From NCBI RefSeq assembly GCF_027579695.1, contig NC_083577.1, forward strand, positions 43,564,198 to 43,628,197: a stretch of DNA of 64,000 bases. The letters are read 5' to 3'. Source of the DNA: Neoarius graeffei (taxonomy: Eukaryota; Chordata; Actinopteri; Siluriformes; Ariidae). The notes beneath the pieces were generated by a model. That model was not told the origin of the DNA. It was given only the letters and a program-made list of their open reading frames with translations, and ran no database searches. Positions 43,440 to 52,832 of this stretch are shown here, in pieces; within the stretch, counting starts at the first letter, position 1; every line of letters begins with the position of its first letter. A program made the translations under genes and the position numbers.

Positions 43440-44577
43440 AAACAGGGCACGTTGTAGCTCAGTTTTCTCTTTTGGTGGAGGCACATCTTTAATTGCTCTT
43501 ATCTTTTCAGGGTCTGTGTGTATCCCTGCTGCGGATAGCTTGTCTCCCAGGCAAGTTATTTCACGCACCCCAAACTGCCATTTTTGTTCATTCAGCTTCA
43601 GTCCTGACTCTTTTGCCTTTGCCAACACTTTTCTTAGCCTCTCATCATGCTCAGACTTTGAATTTCCCCAAATGATAATGTCATCCAAAAACACACCTAA
43701 CTCCCTCCATGCCATCAAACAGCTGCTGGATATTTCTGTGGAAAATCTCTGGAGGGGAGGCTATACCGAAGGGCATGCGGAGGAAACAGTGCCTACCAAA
43801 AGGTGTGTTAAATGTGCACAATTCTGCACGCTCCTCATCTAGCTGAAGCTGGTAGAAGCCTGAGGATGCATCGAGTTTAGAGAAAAACTGTGCACCTGCC
43901 ATTGCACTTGTAATGTCTGACTTTGTTGGTAGGTTAAAGTGCTCTCTCTTGATCCACTGATTCAGATCTTTTGGATCTAAGCATAGCCTTAAAGCACCAT
44001 TTTCCTTCTCTATAACAAGAGAATTAACCCATTCTGTAGGTTCTTCTATTTTTCTTATTATGCCTTTGTCGATCAGAGACTGCAATTCTTTTCTCAGTGC
44101 TACTGGTACTCTCCTAGCTGCATGTATTACAAGCTCAGCACCTTCTTTTAACTGGATTTTATACTTATTTGGTAAGCGAGCAATCCTGTGAAAGATATCT
44201 TCGTACTCTCTCACGATCTCTGCTGTGGAGCTTTTGTTTATGTGCTCCCCTGCACTGCTTCTGGGGGTCACTAGAGTGCTATCTATGACATAGACCCTTT
44301 TGATAAGCCCCAGCCTTTCACTTGCTTTCAGACCTAACATGGGCTGTCTATCCTCCTCTACTAGGACAAACAGTGCACTAAAAGAGCGCCCCTCACTTGA
44401 CAGAGTAGCCCTAAACACACCCTTTGATGGTATTGGCACATCGTTATATGCTCTTAAGTTCATTTTCTTAGGTCTCACTTTGGGCTTTACCTTCAGTGTC
44501 TTGAAGTATTTCATGGGTAGGATATTTTTTTTTCTAGCTATGGGCGCTGTGTGAGACGGCTGCCTCTTCAGTAGCTC
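43440..44577 (-). pseudogene. Gypsy protease end and reverse transcriptase
   Basis: The end of the protease region (FRATLSSEGRSFSALFVLVE, PMLGLKASERLGLI) precedes the RT (LRKELQSLIDKGIIRKIEEP, LRLCLDPKDLNQWIKREHF, FSKLDASSGFYQLQLDEE, FNTPFGRHCFLRMPFGIASP). After a frameshift near 43710 comes GVFLDDIIIWGNSKSEHDER with the FLDD catalytic pair. Frames are otherwise well kept. It ends abruptly at 43440, before RNase H. Confidence 0.82.
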
Positions 44578-44584
44578 TGTAGTT

Positions 44585-46129
44585 TTTAGCGACAGAGACA
44601 CTAACACATGCGGGAAAAGCAAAGGTGGGGGACTCATCATTTATGTTAACAACCGCTGGTGTAACCCGGGACATATCTCCGTAAAGACAGTTTTATGTTG
44701 CCTGGACTTGGAGCTGCTAGCCGTTAGCCTGCGGCCATATTATCGGCCGAGAGAGATCAGTCACGTGATCACCATCTGTGTTTACATCCCTCCGAAGGCA
44801 GATGCAGCCGCTGCATGTGAGAGGATTCACTCTGTCACAGCAAGGCTGCAGACACAGCACCCTGAGGCATTTATGATCATTTCTGGGGACTTTAATCATG
44901 CTACTTTGGACTCTACTTTGGCTGCTTTTTACCAGGCTGTGGATTATCCAACAAGGAACAACAGGACAATTGACTTGCTGTATGCTAATGTGAGGGATGC
45001 ATACAGAGTCACACCCCTTTCCCCACTAGGGAAGTCTGACCACAACCTGGTTCTTCTACAGCCGAAGTACACCCCCCTGGTTCAAAGGCAGCCTGCAACA
45101 ACTAGCTCCATCAGGAGGTGGTCCCCTGAAATGGAAGATGCCCTCAGAGACTGCTATGACATCACGGACTGGGATGTACTGTTTAGCCCACACTGTGAGG
45201 ACATAGAGGGGCTGACACACTGTCTGACAGATTACCTCAACTTCTGTGCAGACGTGGTCTCCCCCGCTAAGACTGTACGGTGTTACCCTAATAACAAGCC
45301 ATGGGTAACACAGGAAGTCAAAGCTGTCCTCAACAGGAAGAAGGCCGCCTTCAGGAGCAGGGATAGGGAGGCGATGACAGCAGCACCGCAGGAGGTGAAA
45401 CGCTGCATGAGGGAAGCTAAGGACAGCTACAGGAGAAAGGTGGAGTAGAAGCTGAAGGAGAACAGCATGAGGGAGGTCTGGGAAGGTGTGAAAACCATCA
45501 CAGGCCACAATACAAAGACCAGAGTCGTTGAGGGGAAAGTGGAGAGGATGAATGAGTTAAATGACATCTTCAATCGGTTCAACCAGCCCACGTCCCCCCA
45601 CCCTCTCCCTCACTGCAGCCATCTCTCCTTCTTCCCTCAACACAGCTCCCCCCAGTATCACAGCAGCCCCCTCCTCCCCCTCCTCAACACAGACTCCTCC
45701 ATGCATTACTGCAGACCAGGTCAGAGGTCACCTGAGGAAGCTTCACCCCAGGAAAGCAGCAGGCCCAGACAAGGTGTGTTCACAACTACTGAAGACCTGT
45801 GCTGCTGAACTGGGTGAACCACTCTAACATGTCTTCAACCTCAGCCTGCAGCTGGGGAGAGTGCCAACCCTCTGGAAGACATCATGTATTGTTCCAGTTC
45901 CCAAAAAGAATCGGCCCAGCGAGCTGAACGACTTCCGACCGGTGGCACTCACTTCACACCTGATGAAGACATTGGAGCGGCTCTTCCTCAGCCTCCTCAG
46001 ACCCCAGGTACAACATGCCCAGGACTGTCTGCAGTTTGCGTACCGGGCAGGTGTTGGTGTGGAAGACGCCATCCTCTACCTGCTACACCGAGCCCATTTG
46101 CATCTGGATAAGGGAAATGGCACAGTGAG
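44585..46129 (+). pseudogene. Rex1 endonuclease and RT start
   Basis: The endonuclease reads GGGLIIYVNNRW, VITICVYIPPKADAAAACER, AFMIISGDFNHATLD and the catalytic LGKSDHNLVLL. After a TAG at 45446 and frame changes come the RT entry QVRGHLRKLHPRKAAGPDKV and ELNDFRPVALTSHLMKTLER. The frame reaches DKGNGTV at the insertion point and continues with RILFLDFSS at 47758. Confidence 0.82.
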
Positions 46130-46332
46130 CAGGCCTAGAAATTCATATATTTTTTTACCAGCCAGCCGGACTAGTTACCTTCCAAAGTAACTAGCCAAAC
46201 AGAAAATCAACTCGCCAAAATTTGTTCATGTGTGAATTTTACTTCTGTCAAAAATAACAGACAAGAGAGTAGTTATCATTGTTCATGACTAATGTGCATT
46301 TATTTCAAGACCCGAGTATTTTGATACTGTTG

Positions 46333-46703
46333 TCTCATCTCATCTCATTATCTCTAGCTGCTTTATCCTTCGACAGGGTCGCAGGCAAGCTGGAGCCTAT
46401 CCCAGCTGACTACGGGCGAAAGGCGGGGTACACCCTGGACAAGTCGCCAGGTCATCACAGGGCTGACACAGACAACCATTCACACTCACATTCACACCTA
46501 CGGTCAATTTAGAGTCACCAGTTAACCTAACCTGCATGTCTTTGGACTGTGGGGGAAACCGGAGCACCCGGAGGAAACCCACGCGGACACGGGGAGAACA
46601 TGCAAACTCCACACAGAAAGGCCCTCGCCGGCCCCGGGGCTCGAACCCAGGACCTTCTTGCTGTGAGGCGACAGCGCTAACCACTACACCACCGTGCCGC
46701 CCC
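46333..46703 (-). mobile_element. tRNA-derived SINE, copy D
   Basis: Full head, B box and (ATGAG) tail on minus, followed at 46704 by an (AAT)n run. It is nested in the 5-bp-duplication DNA element. The target duplication is unclear. Confidence 0.88.
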
Positions 46704-47168
46704 AATAATAATAATAATATATTGGAAAACTTGGTGTATGAGTATTGAAAACAAATATACTTACTATCATGACTATAGCACCCAAAATATGTCCAACATG
46801 GTTTCTGTATTTAACCATTTATGAGAGAGAAAGCATTAGGAGCTTCATATCGACTAGGAATCAACTTGAAAAAAATTAATTATTCCATAAAAATCTTACC
46901 GCAGCCAAGGCCTACCCTGCTCCCACGTTTGCTTATAAGTCCTTTGTCATTTCTCCTTCTTGTATGCTTTATTGGCGGCCTTTTTCTCCTCTTCAGACCG
47001 AGGTTGCTTTGTCCCCGTCTCTGGTGGTTTCTGTACACCTTTCAGAAAATTCCACATTGCAACATAGCTTTGGCAGATGTAGATGTAAACAACAACAACA
47101 GAAAAAAAACAACACGCGTGTTTAAATGGGGGATAATGTGGCCACATCTATTGAATTTGATAATGTAA

Positions 47169-47438
47169 TGTGGCAGCGGGGGCGTGGTCAAGCGTCGGTC
47201 TGTGAATGGAGGGCGGAGTCAGGGAAGGTAAGTGGTGGAATCATTGCACCTGATGGGGATTAACCTGTGTTTGTGTGTCTTCCCCAGTGACCGCACCCTT
47301 TAAAAGGAGAGGAGAGCAGAGAAAGAGAGCTCTCTCCCCAACCAGAATACGTGTGTAAGCTAGCAATAAATAGTTTATTGAGAACTCAATTCTGGCCTGC
47401 AGTGCTTCTGTGCTCCACCCACCTGGTCCAATACTACA
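47169..47438 (+). mobile_element. Solo LTR of Gmr1-like gypsy family
   Basis: Begins TGTGGCAGCGGGGGCGTGG, contains a TATA-like region (ccctttaaaagg) and AATAAA near 47365, and ends ctccacccacctgg...tactaca. It matches the LTR at 35446-35754 in order and wording. No target duplication could be found, so one edge may be damaged. Confidence 0.75.
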
Positions 47439-47752
47439 CGTGATTACCGCGATATTCAACGAGACACGTTATATGCATGCGCAGTAGTGAAAAAAACGAC
47501 AGCCTGACTCATACACGATATGATTCGGAATTCTTCGGTAGTTTCCGTCTTGCCAACAAACACATCGATTAACACAGACACGGCACATGCTTAATATGTG
47601 GCGGCTTTAGTTGACAGTGTGTCTGAATCTTCGCTTCATATATATTTTTTATTTTCAACTAGCCAGCCAGGCTGGCTAGTGACAGGAATTACCCGCCAAA
47701 TGACAAATTAAGTCGCCTCGGGCAACCAGACCACCGCGAATTTCGAGCCCTG

Positions 47753-48765
47753 GTGAGGATCCTCTTCTTGGACTTCTCGAGTGCCTTCAACACCATCCAG
47801 CCCCTATTGCTTCAGGACAAACTGAACAGGATGCGAGTGGACCCCTGCCTGGTCACCTGGATCTCCAGCTACCTCGCTGACAGGCCGCAGTACGTCACGC
47901 TGAAGGACATCACGTCTGACACTGTAATTAGCAGCACCGGAGCACCCCAGGGCACGGTGCTGGCCCCTCTTCTCTTCACCCTGTACACTGCGGACTTCTG
48001 CTACAACTCGGAACTGTGTCACATTCAGAAGTTTGCCGATGACACAGCCATCATTGGGTGTATCAGTGACAACAGAGAGGAGGAGTATAGGAGCCTGGTG
48101 AGGGACTTTGCTGTGTGGTGCAACAGGAACCATCTGCAGCTCAACACCTCGAAGACCAAGGAGCTGGTCATTGACTTTGGGAGGTCCAGACCAAGGTCAC
48201 GACCAGTTCTGATTGAGGGAGTCGAGGTGGAAGCTGTGGATTCCTACAGGTACCTCGGGCCGTGGCTGGACAGCCAGCTGGACTGGACTTGCAATCACTT
48301 GTACAGGAAGGGACAGAGCAGGCTATACTTCCTTAGGAGGCTGCGGTCCTGTAACATCTGCAGGAAACTCCTGTGGATGTTCTATAAGTCTGTGGTCACC
48401 AGTGTCCTGTTTTACACCGTGGTGTGCTGGGGGGGGGCAGCACATCCAAGAAGGACACATCCAGGCTGGACAAACTGATCAGGCGGGCCAGCTCTGTTGT
48501 TGGCATGAAGCTGGACTCTCTGGTTATGGTGGCAGAGATTAGGTCTAAGGACAAACTATTGAACATCATGGATGATGCCAGTCACCCTCTGCACACCGTC
48601 ATCAGCAACCAGAGGAGCCTGTTCAGTGACAGAATGCTCCTTCCCAAGTGCAGGACGAACAGACTCAAAAACTCCTTTGTCCCTCATGCCATCAGACAGT
48701 ACAACTCCTCTCTGGGGGGGAGGAGGGGTAACAGGAGGACAGAGGACGGGAAGGAGCAGTAGCCT
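47753..48765 (+). pseudogene. Rex1 reverse transcriptase, catalytic part and tail
   Basis: RT blocks: RILFLDFSSAFNTIQ (first Asp), ISSYLADRPQYVTL, SSTGAPQGTVLAPLLFTLYT, and KFADDTAIIGC (catalytic FADD), then LQLNTSKTKELVIDF and DSYRYLGPWLD. After a frameshift in the G-run near 48435 the tail continues (RRASSVVGMKLDSL, NSFVPHAIRQYNSSL). The catalytic region is open for 241 codons. It carries the Rex1 diagnostic FSSAFNT. Confidence 0.88.
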
Positions 48766-49042
48766 AGTCTAACAATAAGCAATACCGGACAATGTGCAAT
48801 ATAATGTGCAATATAAAGTGCAATATCTTTCCAGCTGTGCCCCCCTTCCCCCCTTCCTCTCTTCCCCATATCTTATTCTTTTATATTTGTATCTGTAAAT
48901 ACTTAATTTATTTTAACTTATCTAGAAGTTCTCTATATTTCTTTTCTCTGTTCATCTGTAATGATGCTGCTGGAATCTTAATTTCCCTGAGGGAACCCTC
49001 CCAAAGGGATCAGTAAAGTTTAATCTAATCTAATCTTATCTT

Positions 49043-49348
49043 AACATAGGCCCCTGAATCAATCTTCATTGGTACTGTTACATTATCCACTTCCAAGTTG
49101 GCTATCCATTCAACTGCATTGCCATCGTTGTCCACGAATGATACTGTCTCTACATACAGTACATGATCATCATCACTGTCACTTGCCTCTTTTGTCTGTC
49201 CCACTACATGCACCTTTTTCTTTGCAAAACATGTCCTAGCAAAATGATTTTTACCTTTACATTTCTGACACTCTTTGCCATATGCTGGGCACTTGTTTGG
49301 CGCATGTGTACTTCCACACCTTTCAGAGTCTTTGCCATATTGTTTTGA
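49043..49348 (-). pseudogene. Gypsy gag end and protease active-site start
   Basis: A Cys/His-rich gag tail (CRQCKGKNHFARTCFAKKK-like reading near 49230) is followed by WIANLEVDNVTVPMKIDSGA, the retropepsin active-site motif (DSGA). The Rex1 LINE inserted a few codons after the active site; the protease continues at 44577. Confidence 0.65.
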
Positions 49349-49362
49349 TTGCCTTTGTTCAT

Positions 49363-49732
49363 CTCATCTCATTATCTCTCGCCGCTTTATCCTTCTACAG
49401 GGTCGCAGGCAAGCTGGAGCCTATCCCAGCTGACTACGGGCGAAAGGCGGGGTACACCCTGGACAAGTCACCAGGTCATCACAGGGCTGACACATAGACA
49501 CAGACAACCATTCACACTCACATTCACACCTACGGTCAATTTAGAGTCACCAGTTAACCTAACCTGCATGTTTTTGGACTGTGGGGGAAACCGGAGCACC
49601 CGGAGGAAACCCACGCGGACACGGGGAGAACATGCAAACTCCACACAGAAAGGCCCTCGTCGGCCACGGGGCTCGAACCCGGACCTTCTTGCTGTGAGGC
49701 GACAGCGCTAACCACTACACCACCATGCCGCC
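49363..49732 (-). mobile_element. tRNA-derived SINE, copy E
   Basis: Full-length, flanked by the 13-bp duplication tgcctttgttcat (49350-49362 and 49733-49745). Inserted in the gypsy gag/zinc-knuckle region. Confidence 0.95.
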
Positions 49733-50438
49733 TGCCTTTGTTCATGTCATTTCTATTTAATTTTCTGTGACTGTGAATTTTCATATTTCTCCTTGTACTT
49801 TTGCACTGCATCAACAGACTTTATCGTTGTTTCACTGTTATTGTCAAAGGACTTTAGTTGCAGCTTTGTGCTTTCAGAAGCCCAGCAAATCTGAACTGCC
49901 TTTTCGAGAGTAAGGTCCGTTTCCTTTAATAAGCATAGCCTTACTCTCGTCCCACGCCCCCATGACAATTTGGTCTCTTATGAGGTCATAGAATCGCACA
50001 GTGTGCCGAAGTTACAGGACTGGCTCTTGAGACACAGGTCTGTCACATAACTTTCCATGGACTCACCTTCTCTTTGCATTCTGCTTCTGAAAACATACCA
50101 TTCTGATGTTTTGTTCTTTCTGGGCATGCAGTAGTCCTCAAATTTCTCCAGGAAACTTAGCGTTTTTAATATATTGATTTTTTTTCTCTCTGTGCTTCCA
50201 CGGATGGCGGTCGCATTTTCTGCTCTCCCTCTCCCTCCTTTTTTCCCTGCTTGTGCTTCTGTGTCTTGTCTCGTCTGCTGTACTTTTTGAAGAGACTCTT
50301 CCTGCATTTCTTTCTAAACTAAAAAACGCATGGAATTGATAAACTGGTCTCCTAATGAAATTGACAGTTTTCTCGATGAGAAGTTTGGGTTCGGGGGAAC
50401 CCGTTTGTCCTGCCGGAACGTTTGCGGCTGGTTACACG

Positions 50439-50753
50439 ATGGACGCGTGGGAGTGGTGGCGGGTCGTGTGCCTGGCGATTCTTTCTGTGGAGGACATTGA
50501 AGATATCTACCTATTCGGAACCATGATTACAGGACTTTTGCTGATTGGATTAGGCATTGCCCTGGTATATCGAGGAAATCAGACAATGGTGACAGATGTT
50601 CAAAGCCCCACAAAGCTGCCCGATATGATTGGAGTGGTGGGCAAAGCTGTTGGCACTCAGACTGTGGACATTCAGAACTTTAACCACAAAATGGTGTTAT
50701 CTCGGAGCAGCTTTCAGCTTTGCAAGGAATACATTTTTCGGATATCAATTTGA
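50439..50753 (+). CDS. Small single-membrane-span protein ORF, unknown
   Basis: Starts MDAWEWWRVVCLAILSVEDI, followed by a hydrophobic span (LFGTMITGLLLIGLGIALVY) and a polar tail (NQTMVTDVQSPTKLPDMIGV, GKAVGTQTVDIQNF). The layout is a short luminal start, one transmembrane helix, and a cytosolic coiled-coil-like tail that later runs out of frame (QAIAEETFPPEGHCRE near 50880 is a possible continuation after frameshift). I do not recognise the family. The codons look protein-coding and the element context suggests a transposon accessory ORF. Confidence 0.4.
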   Translation: MDAWEWWRVVCLAILSVEDIEDIYLFGTMITGLLLIGLGIALVYRGNQTMVTDVQSPTKLPDMIGVVGKAVGTQTVDIQNFNHKMVLSRSSFQLCKEYIFRISI

Positions 50754-51178
50754 ATAGAATTGACGGAATAGACAGATATGGACGAGTGGTATGGACGTGC
50801 AAAGACTGCGTCTGGAAAGACCAAACAATTCATATCTTATTGACATTTGGCGCCCTGAGACAGCACCGGCCTTGGTTCAGGCCATTGCTGAGGAAACATT
50901 TCCCCCTGAAGGTCACTGCCGGGAGACACTCTCATTCCTCGCATTCCTCTCTAACTCTCTGCGGTCGCCATTTTTACCCCCAGTGTGACAAGCGGGTGCG
51001 TGACCAGCGCCTTCATGGCTGCAGGAGTGGACGGCTGCTTGCTTGCGCTGGATTACCTCCCCCCCTTACCCCTGATTCCCCCCCTCAAGTCCCGTGTTTA
51101 AAGTGTACTTGTGTTGTTGTGTGCTTATGCAAAGGTTTTGTAAATGTTCCCACACTGTACTCCTGACAGGAGCATAGT

Positions 51179-51200
51179 GGGGGGGGGGGGGGGGGGGGGG
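51179..51200. repeat. Poly-G run
   Basis: About 22 consecutive G. It is a sequencing-error-prone tract. Confidence 0.95.
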
Positions 51201-52202
51201 TGTTCTTTTTTTTCCTTATCTCTCCTCATGTTGTGTTTCCTTTTTATCTTTATCCCTGTCTTCCTGTCCTGTCTACCCTATGTCAATTGTATGTTGTATA
51301 TGTAAGGACAGGTTGATGGCTAATTTTGCTGGTACATGTGACTAGTGACAATAAAGGGCATCATCATCATCATCATCATCAGGACCAAGGGAAACTTGTC
51401 TTTCTACATTCTGCTTCTAAATACATACTGTTTGTATGTTTCATTCTTTTTGGGTGTGCAGTAGTCTTCAAATTTCTCCAGGAATGCAGAGAACTTGCCT
51501 TTCTGCATTCTGCTTCTGAAAACATACCGTTCGCATGTTTCATTCTTTCTGGGCGTGCAGTAGTCTTCAAACTTCTCCAGAACCGTACGAAACTTGACTT
51601 TCTCATCTGCTGTGAACACAAATGTGTTGTACACATCCACAGCGGATCGGCCAGCTACAGTTAGCAACAGGGCTATCTTATGAATAGTGATGCTCCGATC
51701 ACCATTTTTGGGCCCGATCACCGATCGCCAAAATCATGATCTGCCGATTGCCGATCACGGCCGATCATAGAATGGCAGGTGAATCTGACTCTTCCATATC
51801 TTTTATATATAATCTAGCAGTGTGTGCACAATGTGTAGAAATGAAACTATGAATTAACTGTCTTGAAAAACAACAGTAGAAATACAGTCAAGATCTTGAA
51901 GAACCACCAACTGGTTTTATTTTCTGATATAAAATTAGACAACTTAAGGCTACTCTAGGCCATCTTTCCCAAATAAGGCAGAGAAACATAAAACAAGAGG
52001 GGTCAGGAAGACCAACACACATAAGATCAGCTTAATGGGATGGGATGAAGTTACACTAAGGCATACTTGGAAATTGTAGCCTCTCACTGAATACAATTAA
52101 ATAATTGGCAGCAAAATGTAAAACACCAAAACTGGCCACTGAAAATTATGGCAAACTTTTCTGCTACCATTATGAATGTCTGATGTTGAGGAACAACCAA
52201 TT

Positions 52203-52573
52203 CATTCTCATCTCATTATCTCTAGCCGCTTTATCCTTCTACAGGGTCGCAGGCAAGCTGGAGCCTATCCCAGCTGACTACGGGCGAAAGGCGGGGTACA
52301 CCCTGGACAAGTCGCCAGGTCATCACAGGGCTGACACATAGACACAGACAACCATTCACACTCACACCTACGGTCAATTTAGAGTCACCAGTTAACCTAA
52401 CCTGCATGTCTTTGGACTGTGGGGGAAACCGGAGCACCCGGAGGAAACCCACGCGGACACAGGGAGAACATGCAAACTCCACACAGAAGGACCCTCGCCG
52501 GCCCCGGGGCTCGAACCCAGGACCTTCTTGCTGTGAGACGACAGCGCTAACCACTACACCACCGTGCCACCCG
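52203..52573 (-). mobile_element. tRNA-derived SINE, copy F
   Basis: Flanked by acaaccaatt (52193-52202 and 52574-52583). Copy 1 of the duplication is the empty site (about position 40), so this insertion postdates the duplication. Confidence 0.95.
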
Positions 52574-52832
52574 ACAACCAATTGTTTATCCAAAAAATAA
52601 ATAATAAATGCCAATGCCATCCTTCATAATATTAATAAAGAACATAACAAGACCAAGCAGATAGTTACCAACACACATTGATCCCATCTCAAGTTGATCT
52701 AATCGATTAGTCACATTTAGGCCCAAGCTACTTGGAAACTTAGCCTTTTTAATATATTGATTAAATTAAAATAAACACAAAACGTTTAAAACCAAAATGT
52801 GCTCGGCCTACTACCACAGAGGACAAAATCCT

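Larger units (their letters stand above)
46130..47752. mobile_element. Non-autonomous DNA transposon with 5-bp target duplication
   Basis: The ends CAGGCCTAGAAATTC and, on the other strand, CAGGGCTCGAAATTC are flanked by GTGAG (46125-46129 and 47753-47757). Removal rejoins the Rex1 codons GGC ACA GTG AGG ATC. The subterminal blocks 'cagccagcc' and 'actagcca' occur inverted at both ends. A 5-bp duplication fits hAT5-type elements, but the family is uncertain. It carries a SINE and a solo LTR but no transposase. Confidence 0.78.
44578..49042 (+). mobile_element. Rex1 LINE inserted in the gypsy protease gene
   Basis: 5'-truncated in the endonuclease, with the 3' end in (TCTAA)n-like repeats (taatctaatctaatctta). 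The RT contains the FSSAFNTI signature used to recognise Rex1. A DNA element (46130-47752) splits the RT. The opposite orientation to the host gypsy and the clean 3' tail support an ordinary LINE insertion; a target duplication is not clear. Confidence 0.85.
50320..51382 (+). mobile_element. Unclassified insertion with membrane-protein-like ORF and (ATC)n tail
   Basis: Interrupts gypsy gag. It ends in agtgacaataaagggcatcatcatc, i.e. an AATAAA-like signal followed by (ATC)n, which suggests a retroposed element on plus. It includes a G-run (51179-51200). The coding frame at 50439-50753 is described separately. Boundaries are approximate and no target duplication was found. Confidence 0.5.
43440..51684 (-). 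mobile_element. Ty3/gypsy element 2 (gag-pol), split by later insertions
   Basis: On minus: gag (51684 to about 49740), CCHC-like and protease start (49348-49043), then after a Rex1 LINE the protease remainder and RT (44577-43440). The gag start lies beyond the hAT copy 2 (55670-55808). The element is also split by a SINE (49363-49732) and a 1-kb insert (50320-51382). Integrase and LTRs are not seen; the left end is cut by a Tc1-like terminus. Confidence 0.78.
49746..51684 (-). pseudogene. Gypsy gag, fragmented, with internal repeat units
   Basis: Reads KIALLLTVAGRSAVDVYNTF at the right, then units of the form LEKFEDYCxPRKNxTxxxYVFRSRM. One unit occurs near 50080-50160 and two in tandem at 51400-51580, separated by the 1-kb insert. 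It continues SMESYVTDLCLKSQSCNFGT and LLKETDLTLEKAVQICWASE to the SINE. Gag would form the particle shell. The repeated unit is not expected in an intact gag. Confidence 0.68.

Noticed and set aside
43516-43842. 108-codon plus-strand frame
   Set aside because: Antisense of the gypsy RT catalytic region.
48213-48542. 109-codon plus-strand frame overlapping the Rex1 RT
   Set aside because: Alternative frame over the Rex1 RT tail, whose protein motifs are unambiguous in the other frame.
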